64,000 nucleotides of DNA from Pirellulaceae bacterium (GCA_019636385.1 JAHBXT010000001.1:1364001-1428000); one strand, 5' to 3'; shown: positions 1 through 9,611, counted from the stretch's first letter. A program made the numbers and translations. The notes: a model not told the origin generated them from the sequence alone.

Positions 1-1
1 A

Positions 2-2101
2 GATGATCTCAACGACGCTCGCTGCGTCTCGTTCAACGCCGATGGATCGCTACTGGCTTGCTCGACCTTCGATGGATATTTGCTGATTTGGAGAACCAGC
101 GATTGGAACCTCTTGGCCAGACGTTACTCTTCATCGGGCAGAATTGGCAGCATGTCATTCTGTCCTGATGGTGACTCTGTGTTGGTCACCACGCTCAGTG
201 GCTCCACTGAACTATGGAATGCATTGACCGGCCACGTTAGCTTCTCAGTTCCGGGGCACTATCCGGGTACCCTTTACGCTACGACTAGCCCGACAGGAGA
301 TCTGATCGCGACTTGTGGCTTCGATGCTCAACTGAAAATCTGGAGCTTGACATCCAACTCAGACTCGAAGGTGTCGCGTGTGCAAAACGCGTATGTCAGT
401 GATGTTGTAGTCATTCCCGGCACCCGAGCAATTGCTACTGGCGTTACCAAGAACCTGTCGTTTGTGGGAGCCGGAGACGGCGACTATGCAATTCGAATCT
501 TTGATCGGGCAGAGGGAAAGATCACACGATTACTTGCTGGTCACACTGACTGGACAACCAAGTTGGATGTATCGGCAGACGGCCTTTACCTCGCGTCGGC
601 CAGCCTGGATGGTAACGTCAAGCTCTGGCAGATCGAGACGGGCGAGTGTCTACAAACCTTCATCGGTCATCATGGCCCAGTAACCGATGTGGTCTTCGGA
701 TCGTCCACTGTACTCGCTTCAGCCGGCCAAGACGGCTCCGTTAAGCTGTGGCATACGGAAACCGGAGAAATGATCGCGGATCATTCCTTTGGCAAGGCCC
801 CCGTTACCAGCCTAGCTGCTGCACCGGCCACAGGCTGGCTCGCGGCTGCCAGCCAATCTGGGCTTATCGAAGTGTGGAACTTGCAGTATCCCGATCTGCG
901 CTTGAGCTGCAGTGGTCACGAAGGCATTGCCCCTTGTCTCAGTATGACCAAAGGAGGTGAACGTCTGGCGGCCGGCAGCAATTCGTACAGCATCACTTTA
1001 TGGGATATTCCCAAAGTAGAGGCGGTAATTGCTCACGGTTCCATGACCCAAGTAAATAAACGACTTACCTGCCAGCTTCCCAGTCGCGAGGTCAAGGACT
1101 TGCAATTCCTGCCGGATGGCCAGCGATTGGCGTATGCCTGTACAGATTTCAGGGGTACCGCTGCTCTTCGCATGATCGATACTGAGACTGGCAAGGAAGC
1201 GCTGCAATTGGCATCCACAGGCCAAACTGTGGCAGCTGTCACCTACGATCCGCAGCAACAGGAACTAGTCTGGGCTGTCAACAACTTCGTGCATCTGATC
1301 GATGCACAGCTACCGACTCTGACTGAACGTTGGCAGCGTCATTCAAGTGACAGGCTGCGGTGGCATGCAAGTCAAGCTGATTCAGCGGAACGGCAGCAGC
1401 GAGCCTACAAGCTAGGCTGGCATCTTACCCATTTGATTGCGGCTGATCCAACGAATGCTCGACACTACTTCAGACGAACCGGTGCCTATGCGGCCCAAGA
1501 ACAATGGGATCTAGCCAAAAACGACTTACAGAAACACTTTGAACTTGCTGGAGCCTCTGACGAAGCACCGTTTTACTTTGGATTACTAAGTCTCGCGCAG
1601 GGCGACTTGGTCGAATTTCATGACGCTTGTGACGAACTGATTCAGCGATTAGCCACCAGTAATATCGCGCGTGATGCCAACGCTTTGGCCTGGGCTCTGG
1701 CGCTGATTCCCGAGCGCCGTCAGGATCTAGAATTGATGGAGGAGCGTGTTGACTTCGCGTGCACCAAGACTCAGTTCGAATCGATCCGGCACCTGTCCTA
1801 CAACACGCAGGGGTTGGTGTTCTATCGCGCTGGAAAGATGCCGCAGGCTCTGGAATCCGTTAAGAAGTCGATTGAACTGAAAAACGGCAGTGCTCACGAA
1901 GCCGATTGGATATTACTGGCCATGATCCATCACGCGCTTGGAAACATTGCCGAGTCGCGAAAATGGCTGCAGGTGGCTGAGCGCAGCCTTGACCAGGCCG
2001 TATTTATCGGCAGCCCGGCATCGAAAGCCTATTCACGCAACTGGTTCAATCGCTATCAAATGCAGTTGCTTCTACAGGAAGCTCGAAAGTTGCACCAGTG
2101 A
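2..2101 (+). CDS. WD40-repeat protein with C-terminal TPR-like region (5' truncated by window edge)
   Basis: The reading frame is open from base 2, so the gene begins outside the window. The visible part is about 700 residues. The first two thirds are WD40 blades, with repeated 'GH..V..' and 'S.DG.VKLW' patterns, best seen around 540-770. The last 230 residues are helical and TPR-like, with phrases such as 'ANDLQKHFELAGA'-type helices and a 'YNTQGLVFYRAGKMPQALE' repeat. WD40 plus TPR tails are common at the C-terminus of planctomycete Ser/Thr kinases, so the missing N-terminus may be a kinase domain; that is inference. The likely role is a protein-protein interaction scaffold. No signal peptide can be judged. 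Confidence 0.85.
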   Translation, partial: DDLNDARCVSFNADGSLLACSTFDGYLLIWRTSDWNLLARRYSSSGRIGSMSFCPDGDSVLVTTLSGSTELWNALTGHVSFSVPGHYPGTLYATTSPTGDLIATCGFDAQLKIWSLTSNSDSKVSRVQNAYVSDVVVIPGTRAIATGVTKNLSFVGAGDGDYAIRIFDRAEGKITRLLAGHTDWTTKLDVSADGLYLASASLDGNVKLWQIETGECLQTFIGHHGPVTDVVFGSSTVLASAGQDGSVKLWHTETGEMIADHSFGKAPVTSLAAAPATGWLAAASQSGLIEVWNLQYPDLRLSCSGHEGIAPCLSMTKGGERLAAGSNSYSITLWDIPKVEAVIAHGSMTQVNKRLTCQLPSREVKDLQFLPDGQRLAYACTDFRGTAALRMIDTETGKEALQLASTGQTVAAVTYDPQQQELVWAVNNFVHLIDAQLPTLTERWQRHSSDRLRWHASQADSAERQQRAYKLGWHLTHLIAADPTNARHYFRRTGAYAAQEQWDLAKNDLQKHFELAGASDEAPFYFGLLSLAQGDLVEFHDACDELIQRLATSNIARDANALAWALALIPERRQDLELMEERVDFACTKTQFESIRHLSYNTQGLVFYRAGKMPQALESVKKSIELKNGSAHEADWILLAMIHHALGNIAESRKWLQVAERSLDQAVFIGSPASKAYSRNWFNRYQMQLLLQEARKLHQ

Positions 2102-2549
2102 ACCTGGGCGTTGACCGTCTTCGTCATGGGGTCGGTTGAATTGTTGGTGCGATGCCGCTTTGATGTTTACTCGTATTCCCATTTCATGACTCAAGGGGCA
2201 TCCATCTGGCGTCGGAACTATTTCCATTGCTGTTGATACCGGCCCAAAGTTTGTGCATGAGTCGACTGAGTGGCCAAATTACCCATTGCAGCCGGACTAA
2301 GATCTCCAAGCACTAAGCCACTAACGCAACAGATTAACAAACAGAGGATTCGCATGGAGAACACCTACGCAGACGTGAGTGGGTCAGCAGCCACCTAGAA
2401 CAACCGCTCCCCAGGGTCGTACGCCCCGAGTATCCTTACTATGATTCCATGCGCTACTCAGAGACCACCCATTCAACCACCACCAATGAGAAAATATCGA
2501 AGCGACCACTGCTTCTGGATTCTGGAACAGAACAGCTGCTGGAATCCTA
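2102..2549. other. Intergenic stretch with no recognisable feature
   Basis: About 450 bases between the WD40 gene and the broken nucleotidyltransferase. I see no convincing ORF, RNA gene or strong hairpin here. Confidence 0.5.
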
Positions 2550-3106
2550 TCAAGGTTCCGCAGGAATTTGCACGCCTAGCTGCTTGGACCATTGTTGCAA
2601 ATAGCTGAAATCCAAAGCCGCTCGATTGACTGCCAGCAACTCGCCAATATCTGCCAAGTCGATCAACCGTCCAGCCATGGCCTTGAAAGTATCAGGTCCT
2701 CAAAGGCTAGCACCTGCACGCTGGCGTGCACGTGTGCAATGTGACATCACCGACGGCGCGCGAAGGCTTGTGAAAAGTAGCTAGAGTCATCCAGCAACAA
2801 GTCGACATTCACTTCGATGTAAGCCTCCGGTATCTCATACTTCCACTGATAAACCTGTATCGCACCGAGCGCCTTGGGGCCACCAGAATTCTTCGACCGC
2901 AAACCTCCGGATTGCAGGGATTGATCGAGTTGTTGTAACGCGTTGGCCTTGGGTACCAGTACGGCCAAATCAACATCTCGGGTGCTTCTGGTATAACCCC
3001 AGAAGGAAACAGATAGCCCACCCCCAATAGCCTTGTGTGGAATATCCGCCGGTGTGGTCCACACGTGTTCTAAGGCAATCAGGAGTTGGAGGTAGGCATG
3101 GTGTTG
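2550..3106 (-). pseudogene. Decayed AbiEii-type nucleotidyltransferase
   Basis: Read on the minus strand, residues just upstream of and after the GTG at 3064 give 'LLIALEHVWTTPADIPHKAI' followed by GGGLSVSFWGYTRSTRDVDL. This is the G-G-x-x-V-x-x-W-G-x-x-R-x-T-x-D-x-D core of the nucleotidyltransferase fold used by AbiEii toxins and related MNT proteins. The frame hits a TGA near 2747, continues as 'VQVLAFEDLIL', then needs a one-base shift near 2690 to resume as 'FKAMAGRLIDLADIGELLAV' and run to the natural C-terminus at 2550. The second half matches the 'EDLI..K..AGR..D..D..ELL' pattern of the same family. No ATG start is visible, and a stop lies at 3107-3109. A stop plus a frameshift mean this is a remnant. 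No antitoxin partner is visible. Confidence 0.7.
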
Positions 3107-3259
3107 TTACTGAGGAGGTGGCTGATTGGCTTGCTGTGCGCGACGCTGCTGGACTTCCATGATTTCTTGCCATGTGCGCTCTTGAGGCTCGCGATACCAC
3201 TGGCGATAGGCTTGCGCCAGTTCACCGTCAGGACCTATCTTATGCCGCAGGCCGATCGC
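3107..3259 (-). other. Short protein-like C-terminal fragment without a start codon
   Basis: One minus-strand frame ends at a TAA (3107-3109) and reads GLRHKIGPDGELAQAYRQWY followed by a charged helix-like 'REPQERTWQEIMEVQQRRAQ'. Its composition looks genuinely coding, but upstream the frame turns into low-quality sequence and has no usable start. It may be the broken 3' end of a lost gene, or a frameshifted tail of the redoxin gene upstream. I do not recognise a family. Confidence 0.25.
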
Positions 3260-3317
3260 ACATCTTTCGACGGTTCTTGCACAATGGTGGCTTCTCCTGT
3301 GGTTAGCAGCCCCGTGG

Positions 3318-4478
3318 TTACTGTGAATTGCCGCTTTGAGCGTCTGCGACTGCTGGCAAATCGAGCGGCGCGTAGTAGGGGCGGCCTTTCAATTCGGAGA
3401 GCTTTTTAAACCACATTCTATCGGCAGACTCAGGTTGGAACGCCCAGTGCTGGCGATGATAGTTCCAATTGTCGGGAGCAAGTGACTGAGCGGCTTTGAA
3501 GTATTCTGCCGAACCTGCATCGCCGGCCAATTGTAGGTGGACGGCCAATTTGAAGTTAGCCTCGGCCAATCCATACCGGTCGTCTTCGGACATCAACCGC
3601 CTGCCGATTTCTGCTGTAGAGAGCGCATAGGGGCTGCGGTCACCCTGTTTAACCCAATCCCTCAAGCCCTGGACATAGCTGCCACCGTCCACCTTGATGT
3701 TCAGCAGCGCTACCGGTCGCGAATATGCGACTTCAGCCGGACGGACGATCCGTCCAGCTTCGTCGATCCACACACCCATCGGCACATTGACCATCTGGAA
3801 CAAGCTACTGACCACGTGTTGCCTGTCGATCAGCGTGGTGTAGGAAGCTTTGGCCTGATCGTAGTACTTGCCGCACGCGACTTCTCCCTGCGTGTCTTGA
3901 GCAACGGCGATGATTTCAAAGTTCTGGTCCCGCAACTCTTGGTAGATGGCCTCCCAGCCTGTCAGGTCGCCTCGACAGCGACACCAAGACGCCCAACTCA
4001 GCAATAGGACTTTCTTGCCACGAAAATCAGACAGTTTTATTAACTGGCCTTGACGATTGGGCAGCTCAAAATCCGGGGATTCGGCGGCAGTGCGCGGCGA
4101 GCCGATCGAGCCAAAGCTCCAGATGCGTCGCTGAATGTCAACCACCACCGGCTGCGTGAGGCTACGTGCCAGTTGTGTAAGATTCAAGAGTTCCATGTCA
4201 TCCTTGATTTGCAACAACTCGGCATCCAGGTCGCGACGGATGAGAATGCACTTCTGGTCACTGCACAGTCCTTCGGGTTTGAGTACGTATCCAGTCACCT
4301 CGGTGACCTGCGCAGGGGTCAGCCACAAAGCCTGTTCGGTGTCGAGCGCCAGGTCGAGGGTGACAGTGCGGTTGTTGTAGAGCACCGTCCCTTGCGTTGC
4401 ACCTTGAGAAATTCCTGCCAGCGACGCCGCCAGCCCGCACACGGCAAGAACTACCAACCGACTAGCATAGCGCAACAT
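3318..4478 (-). CDS. Exported redoxin (TlpA/AhpC-like thioredoxin fold) with extended N-terminus
   Basis: The 386-residue product begins with a signal peptide (residues 1-26, hydrophobic core 'LVVLAVCGLAASLAG'). Residues 27-130 are an unassigned domain. A redoxin domain starts at 'SPDFELPNRQGQLIKLSDFRGKKV' (about 134-157) and carries the active-site segment SWASWCRCRGDL at 161-172. Family members normally have CxxC after 'WAxW'; here the cysteines are C166 and C168, a CxC spacing. The C-terminal 80 residues look like a TPR-type helical repeat ('ANFKLAVHLQLAGDAGSAEY'). Likely role: thiol redox chemistry in the periplasm. It is not obviously in an operon. Confidence 0.8.
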   Translation of the reverse strand: MLRYASRLVVLAVCGLAASLAGISQGATQGTVLYNNRTVTLDLALDTEQALWLTPAQVTEVTGYVLKPEGLCSDQKCILIRRDLDAELLQIKDDMELLNLTQLARSLTQPVVVDIQRRIWSFGSIGSPRTAAESPDFELPNRQGQLIKLSDFRGKKVLLLSWASWCRCRGDLTGWEAIYQELRDQNFEIIAVAQDTQGEVACGKYYDQAKASYTTLIDRQHVVSSLFQMVNVPMGVWIDEAGRIVRPAEVAYSRPVALLNIKVDGGSYVQGLRDWVKQGDRSPYALSTAEIGRRLMSEDDRYGLAEANFKLAVHLQLAGDAGSAEYFKAAQSLAPDNWNYHRQHWAFQPESADRMWFKKLSELKGRPYYAPLDLPAVADAQSGNSQ

Positions 4479-4679
4479 GATAACTCCTGGGGAGGGCGAT
4501 TCCGCGAGCAGACCGCCGAACGAAGATGAAACGGATCGAACTGGACTTTAAACTTTGAACTTAGACCGGCGATCCACGCTCGCTGACGATCATTGTAACC
4601 GATGCGGCTCTCCTATGATTCCCATGCAGCGATGGCGAAGGATGCAACTTCAGCGATTTGCTTTATGGCGAGCGCGTGC

Positions 4680-5114
4680 TTAGTGATAGTGGAATCGGTA
4701 GCGTACGACCAACCGGCCGGTTACTTCGCCTACTGGCGTGATCTTGATACTGCTATTGATGGTATCGTGGGGTTGACTGTAACTCCAGTCAACAGCGTCC
4801 GAAATACGCTCAGGCGGTCCGCCATATACCGACACATCGACACTGCCGTTTAGCTCGCCTTTAATATGCACCGAGAATCTGAAGACTTGCCGGACATTGT
4901 CTACGCCGGGAGCAAACGCGGACAAAGGTCGAGCGTCGATCTGGCTAAAGTCAATGACTTCGTACTGTTGCCATCGACCAGCTCCGCGCCATAACATGGC
5001 GACCAACAGCCCCGCGAACAACAGGCCGCCGACAGCGATTACCACAGGATGTTCATTCAGACGCCCAGAATTCCAGGCAGCCCTCAAGCCAGTAGTCCGT
5101 TGATTGCGATACAT
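4680..5114 (-). CDS. Small single-pass membrane protein, unknown function
   Basis: 144 residues. Residues about 23-43 ('PVVIAVGGLLFAGLLVAMLW') form one membrane span, and the rest is a soluble, beta-rich domain ending in 'GRLVVRYRFHYH'. I recognise no family. It starts 218 bases from, and divergent to, the S46 peptidase. The Arg-rich N-terminus suggests an N-in orientation with the domain outside the cytoplasm. Coding potential rests on the clean TM segment and normal composition. Confidence 0.55.
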   Translation of the reverse strand: MYRNQRTTGLRAAWNSGRLNEHPVVIAVGGLLFAGLLVAMLWRGAGRWQQYEVIDFSQIDARPLSAFAPGVDNVRQVFRFSVHIKGELNGSVDVSVYGGPPERISDAVDWSYSQPHDTINSSIKITPVGEVTGRLVVRYRFHYH

Positions 5115-5332
5115 AGTAGAATTCGAGATGCGTTTAGTAACCTAGCAGCCGTTAATAAGTCTAGCCCGTGTGTGCCCAGCCCCGCTGTGTGAATAGCACG
5201 CGGGCAGTTTAACTCATCCAAAGTCACGCTATTATAATTTCTCTTGAAACCTTGAGCCTCCCCACCAGCATTTCGCTTTTTCGTTAATTTGCGCTGCTGT
5301 CTTTCCATTTTACGCTGAACAAGAATACTGCC

Positions 5333-7495
5333 TTGATGAATACAAGTACTAACCGATTTCTGTTCATCCTGACTGTGCTTTACTTGACGGGGACTGTTGG
5401 GCTGATTGACGTGACACGGGCTGAGGAAGGCATGTATCCGATCAGCGAACTCGAGCGGCTGGACCTGGTGAGCTTGGGAATTGACTTGACCGCCGACGAG
5501 CTGTTTAACAGCCAGCATGTCAGCTTGGTCGATGGTATCTGCCGCGTGAACGGCTGCACGGGCTCCTTCATTTCTGCCGAAGGTCTGATCATTACCAACC
5601 ACCACTGTGCATACGAAGCCATTCAGCAAGCCAGCACCCCTGATCGCGATCTGTTGGCAGATGGCTTTCAAGCCAAGACGCGGAGCGACGAAATTCCGGC
5701 AGCTGGTTATGTGGTGCGCATTACCGAAAGCTATCGCGATGTTTCCTCGCAAGTACTGTCGGTGGTCGAGCCTGGCATGAATTACTTGGCCCGAACGGAT
5801 GCCATTCGCAAGCAGAGTCGTCAACTGGAGAAAGAGGCCGAGGCACAACACCCAGGGCTGCGCGCTGAAGTGGCCGAGATGTTCATCGGCAAGACCTATG
5901 TGCTATTCTTGTATACCTTTCTGCGCGACGTGCGATTGGTCTTCGCGCCACCGGCCTCAATCGGCAACTTTGGTGGCGAACAGGACAATTGGCAGTGGCC
6001 GCGGCATACAGGCGACTTTGCGTTGATGCGCGCCTACACCGATCCCCGTGGCGCTTCAGCGATGTTTGATGAGTCGAACATAGCCTACCGTCCCAAACGA
6101 GTCATTCGCGTCAATGCCAACGGGGCTAATGAAGGTGATGGGGTATTCTTGCTGGGCTACCCCGGACGTACGGTGCGGCATCAGACAGCCAGCTTTGTGG
6201 AGACTGAGCAACGCGTGCGGCTGCCACTGATCGTTGATTTATATGGCTGGCAAATGGACGAGCTGATCAATGCCGGAGCAAATGATCGAGCCGTTGAATT
6301 AAAAATGCTTAGCCGACTGAGGTCGCTGCAAAACGTCGAAAAACGCAGCCGGGGACAACTGCTGGGACTGGAGCGAGCGAACATTCTGGCCGCTCGGCAG
6401 CGCGACGAAGAACGGCTGGCCAAGTTCATTGCGGCTGATCCCCAGCGCGCGCGACGATTTGGTGGAGTGCTGCCAAAACTCGACGCCCTGTATCAGCAGC
6501 TTCAAGTCAGCCTGCCGCTGGAAATGCATCTGGAGCAATTGCGGACCGCTCCGCGGCTGATGGCAGCAGCCTGGTTCCTGTTCGATTCAGCTTCTGAACG
6601 CGCCAAGCCGGATGTCGAGCGCGAGCTGCCGTATGCCGACAAGAATTTTGATCAGACGGTGCAACTGGTCAGAAATTCGTTGCGCGATTTTCACGGGCCG
6701 ACCGACCAGCGACTACTGCGTGGATTGTTGGAGAGACTGCACGCCATCGACAGGGCTCAGCCAGGCAATCAAGCCCAACCATGGCTGGTCGATTTACAGA
6801 TGGTTGATGCTTGGGTGGACGTCAGTCAATTGAGCCAACCAGAATTCTTCGCACACTGCCTTCAACTGGACCCTGCAGCGCTAGCCAAACTGGATGATCC
6901 GCTGCTGCAGTGGATGCACCGCCTGTATCCGATCTTCATGACCATTCGTCAATCACACAAGACGCGGGAAGGACAGTTGGGAGAGCTGTATGGCGAACTG
7001 TTGGAAGTGAAGCAGGTATTCCAATCGACCGACTTCATTCCTGATGCCAACGGCACCTTACGGCTGACCAGCGGACGGGTTCGCGGTTACCACCCCACGC
7101 CGGACGTATTTCAACCGCCAGTTTCGACGTTTCGCGGAGCCTTAGAGAAGACGACCGGAGTTGAACCGTTCATAACTCCCGCGGTCGTCCTGGATGCCTG
7201 GCACTCCAGGCGATTTGGCAACTACACGCACCCGCACTTGCATGACATCCCGGTAGCCTTGCTGTACGACACCGACACCACCGGCGGCAATTCGGGTAGC
7301 CCAGTACTGAATCGGCTTGGTCAGTTGGTCGGTGTCAACTTCGATCGCTGCTTCGAAGCCACCATTAACGACTTTGCCTGGAACAAGGACTACAGCCGTT
7401 CGATCGGGGTTGATATTCGCTACGTTTTGTGGTTGATCGACATTGTCTACGGAGCAAATCATTTGATCGACGAGATTCAGGCGATCAATCGATAG
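5333..7495 (+). CDS. Exported S46-family dipeptidyl-peptidase, DPP11-like specificity
   Basis: 720 residues, the usual length for peptidase family S46, with an N-terminal signal peptide (about 1-30). The chymotrypsin-like triad is visible: H91 in 'TNHHCAYEAIQ', D228 in 'RHTGDFALMRAY' and S654 in 'TTGGNSGSPVLN'. In S46 enzymes the residue 18 positions after the catalytic Ser sets specificity: Gly in DPP7 (hydrophobic P1) and Arg in DPP11 (Asp/Glu P1). Here it is R672 in 'GVNFDRCFEA', so I infer cleavage of dipeptides after acidic residues. The location is periplasmic or cell surface, for peptide scavenging. It is monocistronic and ends at a hairpin shared with the convergent regulator gene. 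Confidence 0.93.
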   Translation: MMNTSTNRFLFILTVLYLTGTVGLIDVTRAEEGMYPISELERLDLVSLGIDLTADELFNSQHVSLVDGICRVNGCTGSFISAEGLIITNHHCAYEAIQQASTPDRDLLADGFQAKTRSDEIPAAGYVVRITESYRDVSSQVLSVVEPGMNYLARTDAIRKQSRQLEKEAEAQHPGLRAEVAEMFIGKTYVLFLYTFLRDVRLVFAPPASIGNFGGEQDNWQWPRHTGDFALMRAYTDPRGASAMFDESNIAYRPKRVIRVNANGANEGDGVFLLGYPGRTVRHQTASFVETEQRVRLPLIVDLYGWQMDELINAGANDRAVELKMLSRLRSLQNVEKRSRGQLLGLERANILAARQRDEERLAKFIAADPQRARRFGGVLPKLDALYQQLQVSLPLEMHLEQLRTAPRLMAAAWFLFDSASERAKPDVERELPYADKNFDQTVQLVRNSLRDFHGPTDQRLLRGLLERLHAIDRAQPGNQAQPWLVDLQMVDAWVDVSQLSQPEFFAHCLQLDPAALAKLDDPLLQWMHRLYPIFMTIRQSHKTREGQLGELYGELLEVKQVFQSTDFIPDANGTLRLTSGRVRGYHPTPDVFQPPVSTFRGALEKTTGVEPFITPAVVLDAWHSRRFGNYTHPHLHDIPVALLYDTDTTGGNSGSPVLNRLGQLVGVNFDRCFEATINDFAWNKDYSRSIGVDIRYVLWLIDIVYGANHLIDEIQAINR

Positions 7496-7595
7496 GAATA
7501 TATCAGTAGTCATTATCAGTAAACGATGAAAACTTGATTCGCCCAGTACCAGAACGATGATCGCTACCAATACGCACTGGCCCAACAGCCGACAG

Positions 7596-7623
7596 CCCTC
7601 GACGATGGCCTCATCGTCGAGGG
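7596..7623. terminator. Perfect 12-bp hairpin between convergent genes
   Basis: CCCTCGACGATG (7596-7607) and CATCGTCGAGGG (7612-7623) are perfect complements with a 4-base loop. It lies between the ends of the peptidase (+) and the sigma-54 activator (-), so it could terminate both. There is no long T tract on either side. Confidence 0.65.
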
Positions 7624-7712
7624 GTTTGCTGAGATGTCGCCGACGACGCTCATTTGGATCATCAGAGAGGCATCGATGCATGTTCCATGGCTTGCGACTG
7701 GTGCGCTCTGGA

Positions 7713-9299
7713 CTATCGAAAGCTATTCCAGTCGATATCCAGCTTGCGCATCCGTGCCCGCAACGTGTGCGGGTTGATTCCCAGTATCTTGGCGGCTCCC
7801 AGCTCACCCTCAATGCGTCCACGGCAGACGGTGAGCGCCTTCTGAATGTGCTGTCGCATGGCTTCGTCTAGATTGGCGATCGGAGCATTTACGACACGTG
7901 CTTTTCGCGACTGCAGAGTCTCATGACTTTCGGGAATTACTTCGTAGAAGGTGGGACCACTGTCGACTTCTGGTTGGGACTGTATGGACAGGCCTAGTGC
8001 TCCAGCGATATCTAGATGTGTGCCGCGTCCCAGAATCACGGCTCGATCGATAACAGCCCCCAGCTCTCTGACATTGCCTGGCCAATGATAATTGGCCATT
8101 GCCAGAAGATCTTCAGGCGAGGGAACAACCGCAGGTAGTCCGAAGCGTGCGGATGCTCGCAGTGCCAAGTGTTTTACAAGCATAGGCAAGTCTTCAACCC
8201 GGTCGCGTAGGCGAGGTAGAAAAATTGGAAACACATTGATGCGATACCATAGATCCTCGCGGAAGGTGCGCTCACGTACCATGTTCGATAGATCACGGTG
8301 AGTGGCGGCGACAATTCGCACATCAACATGGATTGTACTCTTACCGCCCACACGCTCTATTTGATGATCCTGCAAGACTCTCAGCAGCCGCACTTGAGCT
8401 GCCAGGGGCAATTCTCCGATTTCATCTAAGAACAGTGTGCCACCGTCTGCACGCTCAAACCAGCCTTGGTGTTGTTCCATGGCTCCCGTAAAACTGCCCT
8501 TCTCATGCCCGAACAATTGCGAGTCGATCAGCTCGGAAGGTATGGCTCCACAGTTTACGCGTACGAACGGACCACTGGCTCGTTGACTGCGTTGATGAAT
8601 GGCTCGCGAAATCACCTCCTTGCCAGTTCCCGTCTCACCCAGGATCAAAACAGGCATGTCTGATTTGGCTACCAATTCAACACGCTCCATTACGTTTTTC
8701 AGTCCTCGATTGGCTCCAACAATCTCATCGTGAATTTGATGGCGTCCAAGTCTCTCCAGCAATATTCGCCGGTCCGCATCAGCCGCTTCGCGCAATACTT
8801 TTAATTCGTGTAATCTCAGGTCATTGGCCAAGGCCACTGCCAAGGGTTCGCACAGTTCGCGCAGTAACCTTCGCCATGTGCGTAGGTCGGCTTCGTCGGA
8901 TAGCACCATCACCGCCAAACCTGCTACGGACTGACCGCTGGGTAATGGGCAAAGCAGGGTCGTTAAGCTCGGCTCAGGCACGACGATTCGAGACAGCTGC
9001 CGAAAATCGTCAGGCTTGTTTCCAATCAGACACTCTTGACCCTGAAGCAATTGCTGAACCACGAGCGTTTCGTCGTCATTCAACGTAGTGATCAGGGCCG
9101 GCAGGGGACTACCCATGACCGTCTCACACGCAACCGTTTCCAGTCGGTGTCCATCTTCTGAGAAACGATCCAACCGAATCGCTTGCAATTTACAGCGCTC
9201 AGCCAATAGACGACTAATAGTCTTAACGGAATCGGCCAACTCCAATTGACGCGATATCTCGCGCCACACCTCAAGCAACAGTTGGTGAATATCACTCAA
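7713..9299 (-). CDS. Sigma-54-dependent transcriptional activator (GAF-like + AAA+ + Fis-type HTH)
   Basis: 528 residues. Residues 1-165 form a GAF-like sensor domain. The AAA+ domain spans about 190-430, with Walker A GETGTGKE (221-228), sigma-54 contact loop GSFTGA (268-273, a Ser variant of GAFTGA), Walker B 'GGTLFLDEIGE' (286-296) and the R-finger region 'FREDLWYRINVF'. The C-terminal 45 residues are a Fis-like helix-turn-helix ('GAAKILGINPHTLRARMRK'). There is no receiver domain, so it probably responds to a ligand through the GAF domain, as FhlA/NorR-type proteins do. It is transcribed away from the sulfate importer. A near-consensus sigma-54 promoter lies 370 bases upstream of its start, facing the importer, so I infer that it controls sulfate uptake. 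Confidence 0.93.
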   Translation of the reverse strand: MSDIHQLLLEVWREISRQLELADSVKTISRLLAERCKLQAIRLDRFSEDGHRLETVACETVMGSPLPALITTLNDDETLVVQQLLQGQECLIGNKPDDFRQLSRIVVPEPSLTTLLCPLPSGQSVAGLAVMVLSDEADLRTWRRLLRELCEPLAVALANDLRLHELKVLREAADADRRILLERLGRHQIHDEIVGANRGLKNVMERVELVAKSDMPVLILGETGTGKEVISRAIHQRSQRASGPFVRVNCGAIPSELIDSQLFGHEKGSFTGAMEQHQGWFERADGGTLFLDEIGELPLAAQVRLLRVLQDHQIERVGGKSTIHVDVRIVAATHRDLSNMVRERTFREDLWYRINVFPIFLPRLRDRVEDLPMLVKHLALRASARFGLPAVVPSPEDLLAMANYHWPGNVRELGAVIDRAVILGRGTHLDIAGALGLSIQSQPEVDSGPTFYEVIPESHETLQSRKARVVNAPIANLDEAMRQHIQKALTVCRGRIEGELGAAKILGINPHTLRARMRKLDIDWNSFR

Positions 9300-9556
9300 G
9301 TTTCAACCCTTGACATAATACGAGACCCTTAACCCAGCAAATATAACGCCACAGCCAGCACATTTCACGGCTAACCATCATATAAGATGGCCAGAAATCT
9401 TGACAAAAACATGAGCATCAACGGGCACTCATCGCTTGCCGTTCAACGGAGTCATTCGGTGCTGGGAGCTGCAAACGAGCTGAGCGACCGCCTGCTGAAG
9501 CACACATGCGCAACAAATAGCTGGCTGTTGACGATCAAATGAGCATCTTACCATCT

Positions 9557-9611
9557 GTTAAATGCGATCGAGTTAACCTCCGGCACGCCGCCGGTTCCAG
9601 TTGACTGAACC
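9557..9611. promoter_or_regulatory. Cluster of inverted repeats, candidate activator-binding sites
   Basis: Three imperfect or spaced palindromes lie 50-100 bases upstream of the -24 element: GTTAA/TTAAC at 9557-9577, CCGGC/GCCGG at 9580-9594, and GGTT-CAGT-TG-ACTG-AACC at 9593-9611 (one extra base in the left arm). A further CCGTT-C-AACGG lies at 9439-9449. Enhancer sites of sigma-54 activators usually lie 80-200 bases upstream, so these are plausible. Which one is used cannot be told. Confidence 0.35.

Noticed and set aside
3086..3409. Plus-strand open frame of 107 codons
   Set aside because: It is antisense to the redoxin 3' end and to the fragment ending at 3107, and its composition is Arg/Leu-heavy without family features.
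5084..5851. Minus-strand open frame of 255 codons
   Set aside because: Mostly antisense to the S46 peptidase, which has clear catalytic motifs. No family features on the minus strand.
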